From contig PLED01000002.1 of NCBI GenBank assembly GCA_003136355.1, forward strand, positions 40,230 to 79,689: DNA of 39,460 nucleotides, read 5' to 3'. Numbering within the stretch: position 1 is the first letter of the stretch; each line of letters opens with the position of its first letter. This stretch comes from Vulcanimicrobiota bacterium. Lineage in GTDB: Bacteria; Vulcanimicrobiota; Vulcanimicrobiia; Vulcanimicrobiales; Vulcanimicrobiaceae. This document shows positions 1-9,169 of this stretch, in pieces. Below the pieces are notes generated by a model, which was not told where the DNA came from, did not search any database, and saw only the letters and a program-made list of their open reading frames with translations. A program made the translations under genes and the position numbers.

Positions 1-1
1 G

Positions 2-496
2 AATCAAAACATTGATTATGTTCGCGCGGTCCATGCGGAGGCAGCCGCGATTATCGACGCTGCACGTTTTGGCGTGAATACTCTTGGCGCAGCAATGTAC
101 ACCACCACCTTTCCTTGCCACGAGTGCGCTCGACATATCGTTGCAGCAGGAATAGCAGAGGTCATCTACCTTGAGCCTTATCCAAAGAGCGGCATAAAAT
201 ATCTTTTCCATGACTCGATTGATGTCGATCCTACCGCAATTGACGACAAGCGTGTGGCTTTTCACACATTTGTGGGCGTGGCGCCGCCGCGCTATCTGGA
301 ATTCTTTACAGTAGGAACCCGTGACCGAAAAAATGACGAAGGCTATCTAGAAAAAGTCGACGTCAAGATTCAGCCTCCATCGCTACCTTACTACACACCC
401 ACTCCCAAACTGGCAATCGCAGCTGAAACGGCGCAGCTCGGGCTGTTTAGTGAATTCGTCGAACACTTACTTGCAGAAAGGCCAAACCACCAATGA
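2..496 (+). CDS. C-terminal part of an AvcD-like (anti-phage dCTP/dCMP) cytidine deaminase, truncated by window start
   Basis: Reading frame 2 is open from the window edge: NQNIDYVRAVHAEAAAIIDAARFG..YTTTFPCHECARHIVAAGIAEVIYLEPYPKS; HAE and PCxxC zinc motifs of the deoxycytidylate deaminase family. The track ORF starts at an internal GTG (74). Confidence 0.8.
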   Translation, partial: NQNIDYVRAVHAEAAAIIDAARFGVNTLGAAMYTTTFPCHECARHIVAAGIAEVIYLEPYPKSGIKYLFHDSIDVDPTAIDDKRVAFHTFVGVAPPRYLEFFTVGTRDRKNDEGYLEKVDVKIQPPSLPYYTPTPKLAIAAETAQLGLFSEFVEHLLAERPNHQ

Positions 497-633
497 GCGA
501 TAGGAAACTGTTCAGGGACTTTGTCGAGCGCCAGAAACGCATCAGCGCCGGAATTCCGTCCTGGATGTTGGAAACGAAGTCGGCGCAAGCAACAGAGCAA
601 TCAACCAACGCAAAGAAAGGAAAGAACAAGTAG
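493..633 (+). CDS. 46-aa micro-protein, ATGA-coupled to the deaminase gene
   Basis: MSDRKLFRDFVERQKRISAGIPSWMLETKSAQATEQSTNAKKGKNK; start overlaps upstream stop; a paralogous sequence follows at 741-875. Confidence 0.6.
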   Translation: MSDRKLFRDFVERQKRISAGIPSWMLETKSAQATEQSTNAKKGKNK

Positions 634-740
634 CGTCATAGTTCGTTATCCGCAACCATCTCGTACTGCGGCCAGGGGTTTAACGGCTCCCCGGACGTCT
701 CACTCAAAAGATCAGAATAAGCCAACCATATAACCGAAAT

Positions 741-875
741 CTGCTAATCGAGTTCGTAGAGCGCCAAAAAAGACTCAGCGCAGATCTTCCTTCATGGATG
801 TTCGATACGAGAGCTCCTCAAAACGAAGCCGAGAAAAACACGGGGCGCCGGAGAAAGCGCTATACCGCAAGTTGA
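741..875 (+). pseudogene. Diverged second copy of the 493-633 micro-ORF, lacking a canonical start codon
   Basis: Frame reads LLIEFVERQKRLSADLPSWMFDTRAPQNEAEKNTGRRRKRYTAS*; shares FVERQKR-SA-PSWM with the upstream ORF; no in-frame ATG/GTG/TTG after the preceding stop (only ATA 717 or CTG 741). Confidence 0.5.
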
Positions 876-888
876 CGCTTCTCGAAAT

Positions 889-1473
889 TCAGCCGTTTTC
901 CGGAAGCCCCTCGATCGATTCTATCGCCCAGCCCCAAAAATCGTAATGCGAACCGTCGCTCTCCATCCGCAGTTGGCCCGTATCAGGATTGAGGCGGAGA
1001 ATTCCCACCAACTCGCGTTGATCCGTCAAACGGACTCTGGCGCGGCGACCCAGGTTTGCATTGATCTGGTCGAGTCGCAAGCCATAATTAGATCGAAAAC
1101 GCGGCAGCATCGCAGACGCCTTGAGATCGTCGGTGAGAAAGGGACTGGAGTTGACGGCTGTATCTAGGCTCGCAAACAATATCTCACCGCTCGCGCTTAT
1201 GAGTATCCCCGCGATATGAAGCACAACCCAAACCGCGCCAGCAAAAAATATGACGAAAATCGCGCTGACCGTTGTAAACGGATTCGGCGCCTGGCCGAAC
1301 GGCGAGCTATTGTAGTTGTTTGAGTTGTTCGCAAGTGAGAGGAACAGCAACCCGACGATAATCACCGCGGTCACCCAGCCCGCCGTTTTGCATGCACGCC
1401 CGAACGCGACGATCGTGCGCCCCACCAAATAGGCGTCTCTGTATCGTTGAACCATAGTGCCCGCTACATCCAT
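889..1473 (-). CDS. Hypothetical membrane protein (two TM segments)
   Basis: MDVAGTMVQRYRDAYLVGRTIVAFG..TAVIIVGLLFLSL..FVIFFAGAVWVVLHIAGILI. Confidence 0.55.
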   Translation of the reverse strand: MDVAGTMVQRYRDAYLVGRTIVAFGRACKTAGWVTAVIIVGLLFLSLANNSNNYNSSPFGQAPNPFTTVSAIFVIFFAGAVWVVLHIAGILISASGEILFASLDTAVNSSPFLTDDLKASAMLPRFRSNYGLRLDQINANLGRRARVRLTDQRELVGILRLNPDTGQLRMESDGSHYDFWGWAIESIEGLPENG

Positions 1474-1595
1474 TGATGTTGAACCCTTTCTGTTCGTTGC
1501 GTTACCGGCCGGCCGGCATTTCACCGGCGACAGTCACCCATAGCGCCACTGGCATAAAGTGCACGCTACAGCCTTCGGCACCGAATCCCGCCCAG

Positions 1596-1856
1596 TTAGT
1601 TTTCAAAGTATAAGAATGCCGCAGTCGTCGGCGGCACGACGAACCACACGCATAACATCAAGAGATGGCCGAGTCCGAACGAGGCAAAGCCGATCATGAG
1701 CAGCATCCAAAAGACCATCCACCAGCCGATCAGCATGGCTATACCGACGCCATAGCGGCGTTGCATCACGTAGCCGATTCCGAGGAAGCCGAACCAACCG
1801 AACAGTTGAAGCAGCGCAGGTGCCAAAGGATTCCTGGGACTCTGTTGCTCTATCAT
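1596..1856 (-). CDS. Small TM2-like membrane protein
   Basis: 86 aa; LFGWFGFLGIGYVMQRRYGVGIAMLIGWWMVFW. Confidence 0.5.
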   Translation of the reverse strand: MIEQQSPRNPLAPALLQLFGWFGFLGIGYVMQRRYGVGIAMLIGWWMVFWMLLMIGFASFGLGHLLMLCVWFVVPPTTAAFLYFEN

Positions 1857-2263
1857 TCATTTCTCGTGGCCGCTGACAGGAGGAGTGCCACGGCTAATAA
1901 GAGAGAGCCCCGGGCCACATGAAGAAGCATACGCACCCCTTGAATGACGCTTAAGCCGACAGTTGGGGGTTCCTCGGCTTGCCGCAAAAACCTAGCGAAT
2001 GTAGCCGGAATCGGCCACTCCAACACGTTCACGAACGAGGGCGGGCTCAAAAAAGCAAAGCAAGGGCAGGCGTCGGCTTCTCACGTGACTGCGCGCCCTA
2101 AAAAATCCCTCAGAGAACTGAGCAGGAGCTGGACGTTACTAGCTCAGATAAGCTACGGCAAGAACGTAAGGCCTCGCCCGGAACGCACGTTCGATGGGGA
2201 CCTGATTCCGGCGATCCGGGCGCGTCGCGCGTTCGGCGCGAGGCAGAAGGGACAAGCACCGCG

Positions 2264-2719
2264 ATGCATTCATGGCTTGATGTGATGGGCGGCTTAATCG
2301 TGCCGGTTCTGGTGGCGCTCCTCGTCTACGTCGCGGAGCGAACAGTCGAGCGGCGGACGATCACGCGAGCGATATTGGCCGAGATAGGAACATTGCTCGA
2401 GATCACCTCGGGTCATCACCGATGGTGGCGCAAGGTCCAGGGCGATCGCGAGAAGTTCCATGCGCTCATTCCGTTTTCAACGCCGATGTACGATGCGCAG
2501 ACATCGCACATCGGCATGCTCAAGGGCGGTCGCGTGGCCGATGTCGTCGCCTTCTACAGCTGGATCAAATTCCTCAACTCGCTGCAGCAAACAAGGACCG
2601 CATACACCGACCGCAACGATCCGGCCTTCGCGAAATCCTACGAGAGCGCTCTGTTCAAGTTCCTCAACAGGTTCAGCGCAAAATTTACAGACGCCGCCAA
2701 GCGCACGAGCCCTGATTGA
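2264..2719 (+). CDS. Hypothetical protein with N-terminal TM helix
   Basis: MGGLIVPVLVALLVYVAERTVERR then a soluble helical region. Confidence 0.5.
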   Translation: MHSWLDVMGGLIVPVLVALLVYVAERTVERRTITRAILAEIGTLLEITSGHHRWWRKVQGDREKFHALIPFSTPMYDAQTSHIGMLKGGRVADVVAFYSWIKFLNSLQQTRTAYTDRNDPAFAKSYESALFKFLNRFSAKFTDAAKRTSPD

Positions 2720-3012
2720 GAGTCCCGAGGCGTTCCATTGGATCGTGAAGCAAGCATCGTTTTTATGCGATAACTATGAAAGATAGAGTGGACCCCTTGC
2801 GCTACCATGAGAGGGTTCATATGCCATTAGCGCGACCAAAATGATCCGAAATTTAACTCGAAGCGGCCAGGCGCTAGATTGTTTTCCCAAACGGCAGGGC
2901 GTAATGTTAGGGAACGGGATGCGGCACCTTTTCGCCAGGCGAGTCTGGGACGAACCGCAGCCGTGATCTGCTCACTAGAGCAGGTCTTTAACAATGGGTG
3001 CTGGGTGAGACA

Positions 3013-4044
3013 ATGAGAAAAACTTTGTGCAGTTGCGCGGCGGTATTTGCCGTCGCGCTTTTGGCTATAACGCTCTCTGGTTGCGCGGGAAGCCCGAGTT
3101 CGATCGCCGGTTCGACTGGCGTTATTCCCGCTGGTAACAATTCGTCCACGGCTAGATCCGGAAGTCAAGCATCGAGTTCCGGAATTCACACGTTGGATTT
3201 AGCTCTTGGCGACAACACTTACGCGCAACATTCCGCAAGAGATTTGGATTCGTATGATGATTCGGAATGGTGGACTAACGGCGGAAGCTATGGCCTCGTT
3301 GGCGGCGACCCGACCAATACTTGCCGAACCAGAGTTTGCCCCCAATCAGTTATTTCGACGCCAATAGAAATCATTACGGGCGGCCAGCACAGCCGGGCCG
3401 TCGCCAATTGCGGGACGAGGGCGTGCGTCGGCACCAATGAGGGTCCTGGCAGCGATCTATTCTCAAATGGCCGCAGCAAGCCAGCTTCGAAAAATAGCGG
3501 CGTGCAGACAATGTCCCTCTCCTTCGGGCAGCCTCACATGGATATAACATGTTATTACCTTGAGGTGACCCCGGGTGTCATGGACCCAGCGCATGACACG
3601 CCACTCGGGTGCGATTATATTGATTTTGGCGGCAATGAGGTAACGGGGCCCGGTGGAGGTCCCGGCTTCGATCAGGGCGTGCACGGTGGTGTGGGCCTGC
3701 CTGGGTCCACATGCGGCGACAACACTTCGATGTCTATAGGCCAACAGTTTATCCCATACAATTCCAACCAAGTCATCACCGTTACGGGGATCAGCTCTGT
3801 TTGGTCAAATGGCACGCTGGTTGGCTGGATCTATAATGGCTCTGATGGTAATCGGTACGCTGGCACGAACCCTGTTGCGGAGCCTAGCCCAGTAGAACCA
3901 TGGAACGGTCCTTTGATGTCAAAATACTTTGGCTTCGGCGCGATCAATCCACCTCCGGATACGTCGATAGCGCAAATGGCGTCCGGACAGCAGCCAAGTG
4001 GCGGCGCCAAAGCGCTTAAATGCCATACGCGCACACAAGGGTAA
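3013..4044 (+). CDS. Secreted lipoprotein of unknown function
   Basis: MRKTLCSCAAVFAVALLAITLSGCAG lipobox (LSGC); C-terminal domain shared with the next ORF. Confidence 0.7.
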   Translation: MRKTLCSCAAVFAVALLAITLSGCAGSPSSIAGSTGVIPAGNNSSTARSGSQASSSGIHTLDLALGDNTYAQHSARDLDSYDDSEWWTNGGSYGLVGGDPTNTCRTRVCPQSVISTPIEIITGGQHSRAVANCGTRACVGTNEGPGSDLFSNGRSKPASKNSGVQTMSLSFGQPHMDITCYYLEVTPGVMDPAHDTPLGCDYIDFGGNEVTGPGGGPGFDQGVHGGVGLPGSTCGDNTSMSIGQQFIPYNSNQVITVTGISSVWSNGTLVGWIYNGSDGNRYAGTNPVAEPSPVEPWNGPLMSKYFGFGAINPPPDTSIAQMASGQQPSGGAKALKCHTRTQG

Positions 4045-4049
4045 CGGCC

Positions 4050-4418
4050 ATGATAACACCTCTTGTCTTGATGCTAGCAGTCACGGGGACACTTTCACCT
4101 TCGCCGAGGCTGCCCAGCAACTGCAATGGCGCGCCTTTGTCAATCGGTGCACGATTCATTCCGACGGGCGGCAAAACCGAAACCGTGAAGTCAGTCGCTA
4201 CGGTGAAGTACGGCCCGGATACAGTAGGCTTCTTATATCGCTCATCCGCGAATAAATTGTACGCCCAAGCTCGTTCGGGCATGTCACTTAACGATCAACG
4301 GCTAGCTGGCATTACCCGCCTCTTGCCCGATCACAAAACCGGGAAAGCGTACATTTACTCAGCAATCGTGCCGATAAGAGTCAATCCGTGGCGGGATCTA
4401 ATGGTAACAATCTGTTAA
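4050..4418 (+). CDS. Secreted protein with the same C-terminal domain as the upstream lipoprotein
   Basis: MITPLVLMLAVTGTLSPSPR signal-like; C-x4-LSIGARFIP..VKSVATV..TVGFLYRSSANKLYA. Confidence 0.6.
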   Translation: MITPLVLMLAVTGTLSPSPRLPSNCNGAPLSIGARFIPTGGKTETVKSVATVKYGPDTVGFLYRSSANKLYAQARSGMSLNDQRLAGITRLLPDHKTGKAYIYSAIVPIRVNPWRDLMVTIC

Positions 4419-4451
4419 AGCGCTCAAGGTCTTCGATCTAAGGTAAAAGGG

Positions 4452-4478
4452 GGCTGCACACGGTGCGGCCTTTTTTTT
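4452..4478 (+). terminator. Rho-independent terminator
   Basis: GGCTGCAC-ACG-GTGCGGCC stem-loop (8 bp, one G.U) followed by T8. Confidence 0.85.
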
Positions 4479-4554
4479 GCCGTGCTCTGCCCGGTTGGGT
4501 GTATGAGGCTCAGAAGATCGCTCATCAAATTCACGAACCTAGCCCGCGCGATCC

Positions 4555-5469
4555 TCAATAAAGCTTGCTTGCGAAAGCGCGATAGCCGGGGACCCAGCGT
4601 CCAATGGGAATCCTGACGCCGTCTATCCGCCAGCACGCGGCCCTTATGCCAGCGATTATCGCCCGGTTCTTGAGCGTCCCGTTTGCCATTAGGTGCGCGC
4701 GGCGGAAATACGCGCCCCTGACGGCGGTCCTGAGATCCGCCCGCTTGCGTCCTATGCCCCGAAGCAGCGCAGCAAGTTCGGACGCTGCGGCGTAGGCGGG
4801 ATCGATAGAGTACAGCTTCGCGCCCTTGAGAACTCTCGCACGCAGGACGCCCTCCGCGACCAAATCGGAAAAGCGATCCGACAGAATCCTCGACAATATC
4901 GTCAGGACATTCTGCACCTCGAACGAGTACGTTTCCCCGATCATCGCGACGAAGGCAAGTATGTCGGCTCGTGACCGCGTCCAAAAGAGATCGCGCGGCA
5001 GCTTCGCATGCACCGGTACATTCGGACGAGCGTACCGCCGCCGGCGCGGAGCGGATGCCGGCATCCCATAGTGCCCGCCCAAGACGCACAAGAGTTGGAT
5101 GAGATACCACTTCCCTTCTAAGCCGGGATTGATCTCGTACTGCCAGTTCCCGATCACCAGGCCCATGGCGCGCAAACGTTGGATGTCGTACTGGAACGCG
5201 GCGCCGCTCATCTCCAAGTACGCCCTAGCCTCACGACACTCGCACCGCGGGTTCATGGCTATGTACATCAGCAGTTTCGTGGCGGCCGGCCCGAACAGGA
5301 CAGGCCACTGGCGGCCAGAGGCTTTCGGCGGCGTGAGCCGGCAGCCGCGCGAATCCACCATCCGGCGCAGCGCGGCGACAGGTTTGCGTTTGCGCTTTCG
5401 GTTCATAAAGGTCCGCTTTATTTTGCGCGCCGGCAATACCGTTGGCAGCGGCTTTTTTCTGGCACCCAT
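4555..5469 (-). CDS. Hypothetical protein with two winged-helix-like segments
   Basis: FGPAATKLLMYIAMNPRCECREARAYLEMSGAAFQYDIQRLRAMGLV and SRADILAFVAMIGETYSFEVQNVLTILSRILSDRFSDLVAEGVL resemble paired wHTH repeats; very basic N-terminus. Confidence 0.5.
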   Translation of the reverse strand: MGARKKPLPTVLPARKIKRTFMNRKRKRKPVAALRRMVDSRGCRLTPPKASGRQWPVLFGPAATKLLMYIAMNPRCECREARAYLEMSGAAFQYDIQRLRAMGLVIGNWQYEINPGLEGKWYLIQLLCVLGGHYGMPASAPRRRRYARPNVPVHAKLPRDLFWTRSRADILAFVAMIGETYSFEVQNVLTILSRILSDRFSDLVAEGVLRARVLKGAKLYSIDPAYAAASELAALLRGIGRKRADLRTAVRGAYFRRAHLMANGTLKNRAIIAGIRAACWRIDGVRIPIGRWVPGYRAFASKLY

Positions 5470-5667
5470 GCCACTAGGATACTCGTGAAATGTTCGTGAT
5501 GCAATTCATTGCGCATCAGCATGCTTGCGAAGATCCGGCGAAGTGGTGACTCTAACGCGCCTGATAAATCAGCTCGCGAAATCGCATGTTGTCAGCGTAA
5601 TCTGGGGGGTGAGACTTGCATCCGTCAGAGAGCAGCGCCAGGAACTCCGTGACCAGGTCAGGCCACC

Positions 5668-6852
5668 TTAAAGCGCGCGCAACGGCTCGTCAATCTGATT
5701 CGAAGACGTCGGCTCGAAAGCATGCAGAATATCGCGCGCGCTCAGATCGTCGGTCTGCAAGTAGTGAGCCGCATCACCTTCGGTCAGAGTACCCCTCCGC
5801 AGGAGCAATGAGAGTAGGTACAGGTATCGCGCAGGATAAGGAGGGAGCGATTCGGTTCGCCTGTCGATTCCGAGCGCGCGCTCCGCTTCGACCGGCCGCA
5901 GTCCTTTAGCCATCGCGTGATCATACGTGTTTCGCGGTATTCGCCCGAGCGACTCAAGGCGATTACACATCGCTTGAAAGGACACGTGGAATTGATCCGC
6001 CAGCAAAATTATGTGAGCAAGCGTCGTATGCTGCGCATGACCGGCAATCTTAGCGAACCGCCGCGAGACGCCACTCGCCGGCATCAAGAAATTTGTCGCA
6101 AATATCTCTGCGAATTGCTCTTGTCGGCTGCGGCTTCGGCGATTTTCTGTTACATAAGTTATCTCTGGATCGTAACGATTCGTTAGGTAATGGGCGTACT
6201 CATGTGCAAGCGTCCAGCGCTGCCTTCTCGGATCAGATTGTTGAACGTTGAACCCTATTAAAGGCAGATCGTTCGCGTACATGAAAATGCCTGCGATTTT
6301 CGCCGATTGCAACTCCCTTAACCCAAAGACGAGCATCCCAATGTCTTGTTCCAAAACCGCACGCAGATCGAGCAAGGGACCGTCTCCCAAACTCAGTCTC
6401 GCGCGTTCAGCAGCAGCAAGATCCTCCGCTGCGTGTTCTACGTCCGAAGCTTCTTCGATCGAAATCGCAATCACCGAGGGTTGCTGGAAACTCTTACCGG
6501 CAACATCTTGCATCAAGACATAGTAACGCGCGAAGTCGCTTAGCGCCTGAACAGCTCCTGCTGCGGTCTTGTCATCGCGTATCGGACTTCGGAACCTTAT
6601 CTCAGCCTGCGAATCGTATTTGGGCAGCATTGCTAGGTCGCGGACTCGAGTTTCCAATTCAGCGGCAATTGTTGTGAGCATCTCCGGGCCAGGCGACCGT
6701 TGGCCAGCCTCGAAGGCGATCAGTGTCGGTCTCGAAACTCCAACCCTTTTCGCAAGATCAGCCTGACTTAAGGAGCGGCGACGTCGGGCAGCGGCAATGT
6801 TCGGACCTATGACGCCAGGATTCAGCTCAAGGCCGTCAAGCGGCATGATCAA
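5668..6852 (-). CDS. XRE-family HTH fused to ImmA/IrrE metallo-endopeptidase
   Basis: N-terminal HTH (LSQADLAKRVGVSRPTLIAFEAGQRSP) and LAHEYAHYLTNRY (HExxH) with downstream AEIFATNFLMP. Confidence 0.88.
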   Translation of the reverse strand: MIMPLDGLELNPGVIGPNIAAARRRRSLSQADLAKRVGVSRPTLIAFEAGQRSPGPEMLTTIAAELETRVRDLAMLPKYDSQAEIRFRSPIRDDKTAAGAVQALSDFARYYVLMQDVAGKSFQQPSVIAISIEEASDVEHAAEDLAAAERARLSLGDGPLLDLRAVLEQDIGMLVFGLRELQSAKIAGIFMYANDLPLIGFNVQQSDPRRQRWTLAHEYAHYLTNRYDPEITYVTENRRSRSRQEQFAEIFATNFLMPASGVSRRFAKIAGHAQHTTLAHIILLADQFHVSFQAMCNRLESLGRIPRNTYDHAMAKGLRPVEAERALGIDRRTESLPPYPARYLYLLSLLLRRGTLTEGDAAHYLQTDDLSARDILHAFEPTSSNQIDEPLRAL

Positions 6853-8176
6853 GCGGTCTCCACGTATTCAACTCGGCCACGTGCCGTCGAAGCAACTCAA
6901 GTGTCTGCAGTTGCAAGAACTCCCGATGATGCTGAATATCTTGTGATGCTCGAGCCGCCACTCTCAGGTCGTCGGAATGCGGGACTATCGCAATGCTCGA
7001 TTGGAGCCTGTTGAGGGCAAGCCACGGGTCCTCTGACCGCAGCGCCGCGTCGAGAAGCCCTGCATGGTAACGCAACAGAGCAGCATATTCCAACGCGTCG
7101 CCCTTCCTAGAAACATACGCATAGTGCGCATCAAAGGACTCTATGCGGGCACTCGCTATGGAAAGCTGCCGGATCCGACACGAACCACAAGTGCCGCAAT
7201 GGAACACGCGGCGTTTGGCTTGCCGATAGCCAGCATCGCAAGAAAACGTCTCTCTGACGAGAGCCAGGGCCGCTGGGGACAGACTCTTGAGCATTTCTCC
7301 CTTTGTGCGAAACCGGTTCGGGTAGCGGACCTCTATGGTGCGCCCGAAGAAAGCGCGCGAGATCTGATCCCATAATGGAAGATGCCCGGGCTGCAGCACC
7401 TGAGACGACATTCCCCCGTATTGCAAATCTGGAACGGGAAGATTCAGCAGTCCAAATCCATTCTCATAACATTCCACCGTATCGGATCCCAGTGCATGCG
7501 CCAGAGTCATGCCCATCGCGACCGCGAGAACCGTGCGAGATCTTTGAGTCTTTTCTTTGGCCTTGTTTCCGCGCTTGAGGCGCAAGCGGATCATGTAATG
7601 ATCGATCGCCGCGATCTCGCTTTCGCTGCCCAGTTCCATCATCGCGCTGATGCGCTTGCGTCTATGGCCGGATATCACCGATACCCAGGCCATACGTCGA
7701 GACTCCTGTAGCGCCGCATCAAGCCCGCACAGCGAATCAAGCCCATCGCTGAGCAAACCGACGGCTTCGACGGGCTCAGTCAGAGATAGGCTCTGCATCC
7801 TGTCGTGGTGATCGCCGGCGTCCCGCCATGGAACGGGAACCACCTCGACATCATCGTCCGTCAAAGCCAACAGCCACTGTCGCACAAGAGGGACGTTCCG
7901 ACGCCAGAGTTCAGGACTTCGCACAGGATAGCGCAGCACGAATGTACGCCCGAACCCGTTCATCGGACGCTTCACAAACCGGTCCAGCGCGTAGTAGGCG
8001 ACGCAGAGATCCAAGAGCTCAAAAAGAGTCGGATCGCTTGCCTCCGTCGTGAACGGGTGAAGTTGGCGCGCGTCGAATCTGGCTATTATTGAGGGCGAAC
8101 CGAAATCGTCGCGATCGACGTCGACCGCTATAAAGTGCCCGTCAAACCGAATGCGCCCGGCTACAGACGGATTCAT
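6836..8176 (-). CDS. QueC-like PP-loop ATPase (7-cyano-7-deazaguanine synthase-like, QatC/Cap9-type)
   Basis: PP-loop LLSDGLDSLCGL (SxGxDS), Cys4 zinc site C-x13-CGTCGSC; long N-terminal extension. Confidence 0.75.
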   Translation of the reverse strand: MNPSVAGRIRFDGHFIAVDVDRDDFGSPSIIARFDARQLHPFTTEASDPTLFELLDLCVAYYALDRFVKRPMNGFGRTFVLRYPVRSPELWRRNVPLVRQWLLALTDDDVEVVPVPWRDAGDHHDRMQSLSLTEPVEAVGLLSDGLDSLCGLDAALQESRRMAWVSVISGHRRKRISAMMELGSESEIAAIDHYMIRLRLKRGNKAKEKTQRSRTVLAVAMGMTLAHALGSDTVECYENGFGLLNLPVPDLQYGGMSSQVLQPGHLPLWDQISRAFFGRTIEVRYPNRFRTKGEMLKSLSPAALALVRETFSCDAGYRQAKRRVFHCGTCGSCRIRQLSIASARIESFDAHYAYVSRKGDALEYAALLRYHAGLLDAALRSEDPWLALNRLQSSIAIVPHSDDLRVAARASQDIQHHREFLQLQTLELLRRHVAELNTWRPLDHAA

Positions 8177-8721
8177 GGGCGATTTACGGGGATAGGCTCG
8201 CCAACAATCTGCGACTGGTCTCGAACCGTTGGCGTCGGACGAGGCGCTGGCTGCATTTCCAGATAGCGGCTCCGGTGCCGAGCGGCTAACTCGTCGATAA
8301 CAGCAGATTTTAATTTTCTAAGGGGAACGCGCGCATCGGGCCAGTCGCGCTGCCCCTCGAGGCATCCCTCCATCCATCGAACTTGCCGCTGGGCGTAGGC
8401 TACGCAAAGATCGTCCCCGTATTGCTGCGCCTCACTGAATGCCTCCGCAAGACGCATGGCCGGGTGCGACTGCCGCGCCCGTTCTCTGATCGCGTCGACC
8501 TCCGCGTCGTTGCCCGCGAACAAAGGCTGCATTTGGCGCGTGAGCACGCGATGCACTTGCCGAAAGAAGGCAGGCAAATCCCCATCCGCCTCGTGATCGC
8601 GCATCGCGATATGATCGCAAATCTCGGCAACGACCGATTCCGCACCCACCTGGAGCTGGTACGATAGCGCCCCGAAGCGCTTATCGAGCACCCGGGCAAA
8701 GCGATCACGGTCGGTGGCCAT
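8173..8721 (-). CDS. Uncharacterised helical protein, coupled to the QueC-like gene
   Basis: 182 aa; ATGA-type overlap with the downstream start at 8176. Confidence 0.6.
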   Translation of the reverse strand: MATDRDRFARVLDKRFGALSYQLQVGAESVVAEICDHIAMRDHEADGDLPAFFRQVHRVLTRQMQPLFAGNDAEVDAIRERARQSHPAMRLAEAFSEAQQYGDDLCVAYAQRQVRWMEGCLEGQRDWPDARVPLRKLKSAVIDELAARHRSRYLEMQPAPRPTPTVRDQSQIVGEPIPVNRP

Positions 8722-8770
8722 AAACCAAGCCTAGCGCGCGGCTGTTACAATGTCAAGTAGCTTCTGCGTT

Positions 8771-9100
8771 TTATGCGCCGTTTAATTGACTTAGTCTAGA
8801 CCGGCGCAGTGCCAATGCGATCGCCCCAACCAGGCTCTCAGGCGAGTATCCGTGACCACGCTGACGCCAGAAGAGGCTCTCGTACCGGGCCCACAAGGGC
8901 CCGGGGAGAAGTTCGACCAGACGGGCGTCGGGGTCGCCGATCGCCGCCGTGAGCCCGACATAGTCGCCCACTTCCAGCAGCGTCCGGACGTCTTCCGGCA
9001 GCTGCGCCCAACACCGCCGTCTCAGATCGGCCAGCGCCCGAACATACGCCTCCAACCCTCGAGGCGCAAACAACTCGGCCGGCGCAGCTTCTTCACTCAT
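8771..9100 (-). CDS. Uncharacterised protein, first gene of the QueC-like cassette
   Basis: 109 aa; 49 nt upstream of 8721; start codon abuts the operator repeats. Confidence 0.5.
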   Translation of the reverse strand: MSEEAAPAELFAPRGLEAYVRALADLRRRCWAQLPEDVRTLLEVGDYVGLTAAIGDPDARLVELLPGPLWARYESLFWRQRGHGYSPESLVGAIALALRRSRLSQLNGA

Positions 9101-9135
9101 TTAGTAAATTTACTAAATTTACTAAATTTAGTAAA
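9100..9135. promoter_or_regulatory. Four-unit palindromic operator
   Basis: TTTAGTAAA-TTTACTAAA-TTTACTAAA-TTTAGTAAA: two abutting perfect 18-bp palindromes between divergent genes. Confidence 0.75.
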
Positions 9136-9169
9136 GGTTCGAGATTGGCCGAGATTAGAATATCGTAGC

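Noticed and set aside
2785-2860. Possible insertion-sequence end (AGTGGACCCC...)
   Set aside because: No matching opposite end, no transposase ORF and no target duplication could be identified.
4424-5110. 228-aa minus ORF overlapping the double winged-helix gene
   Set aside because: Alternative frame of 4555-5469 with Arg/Ser-rich low-complexity content typical of shadow ORFs in GC-rich DNA.
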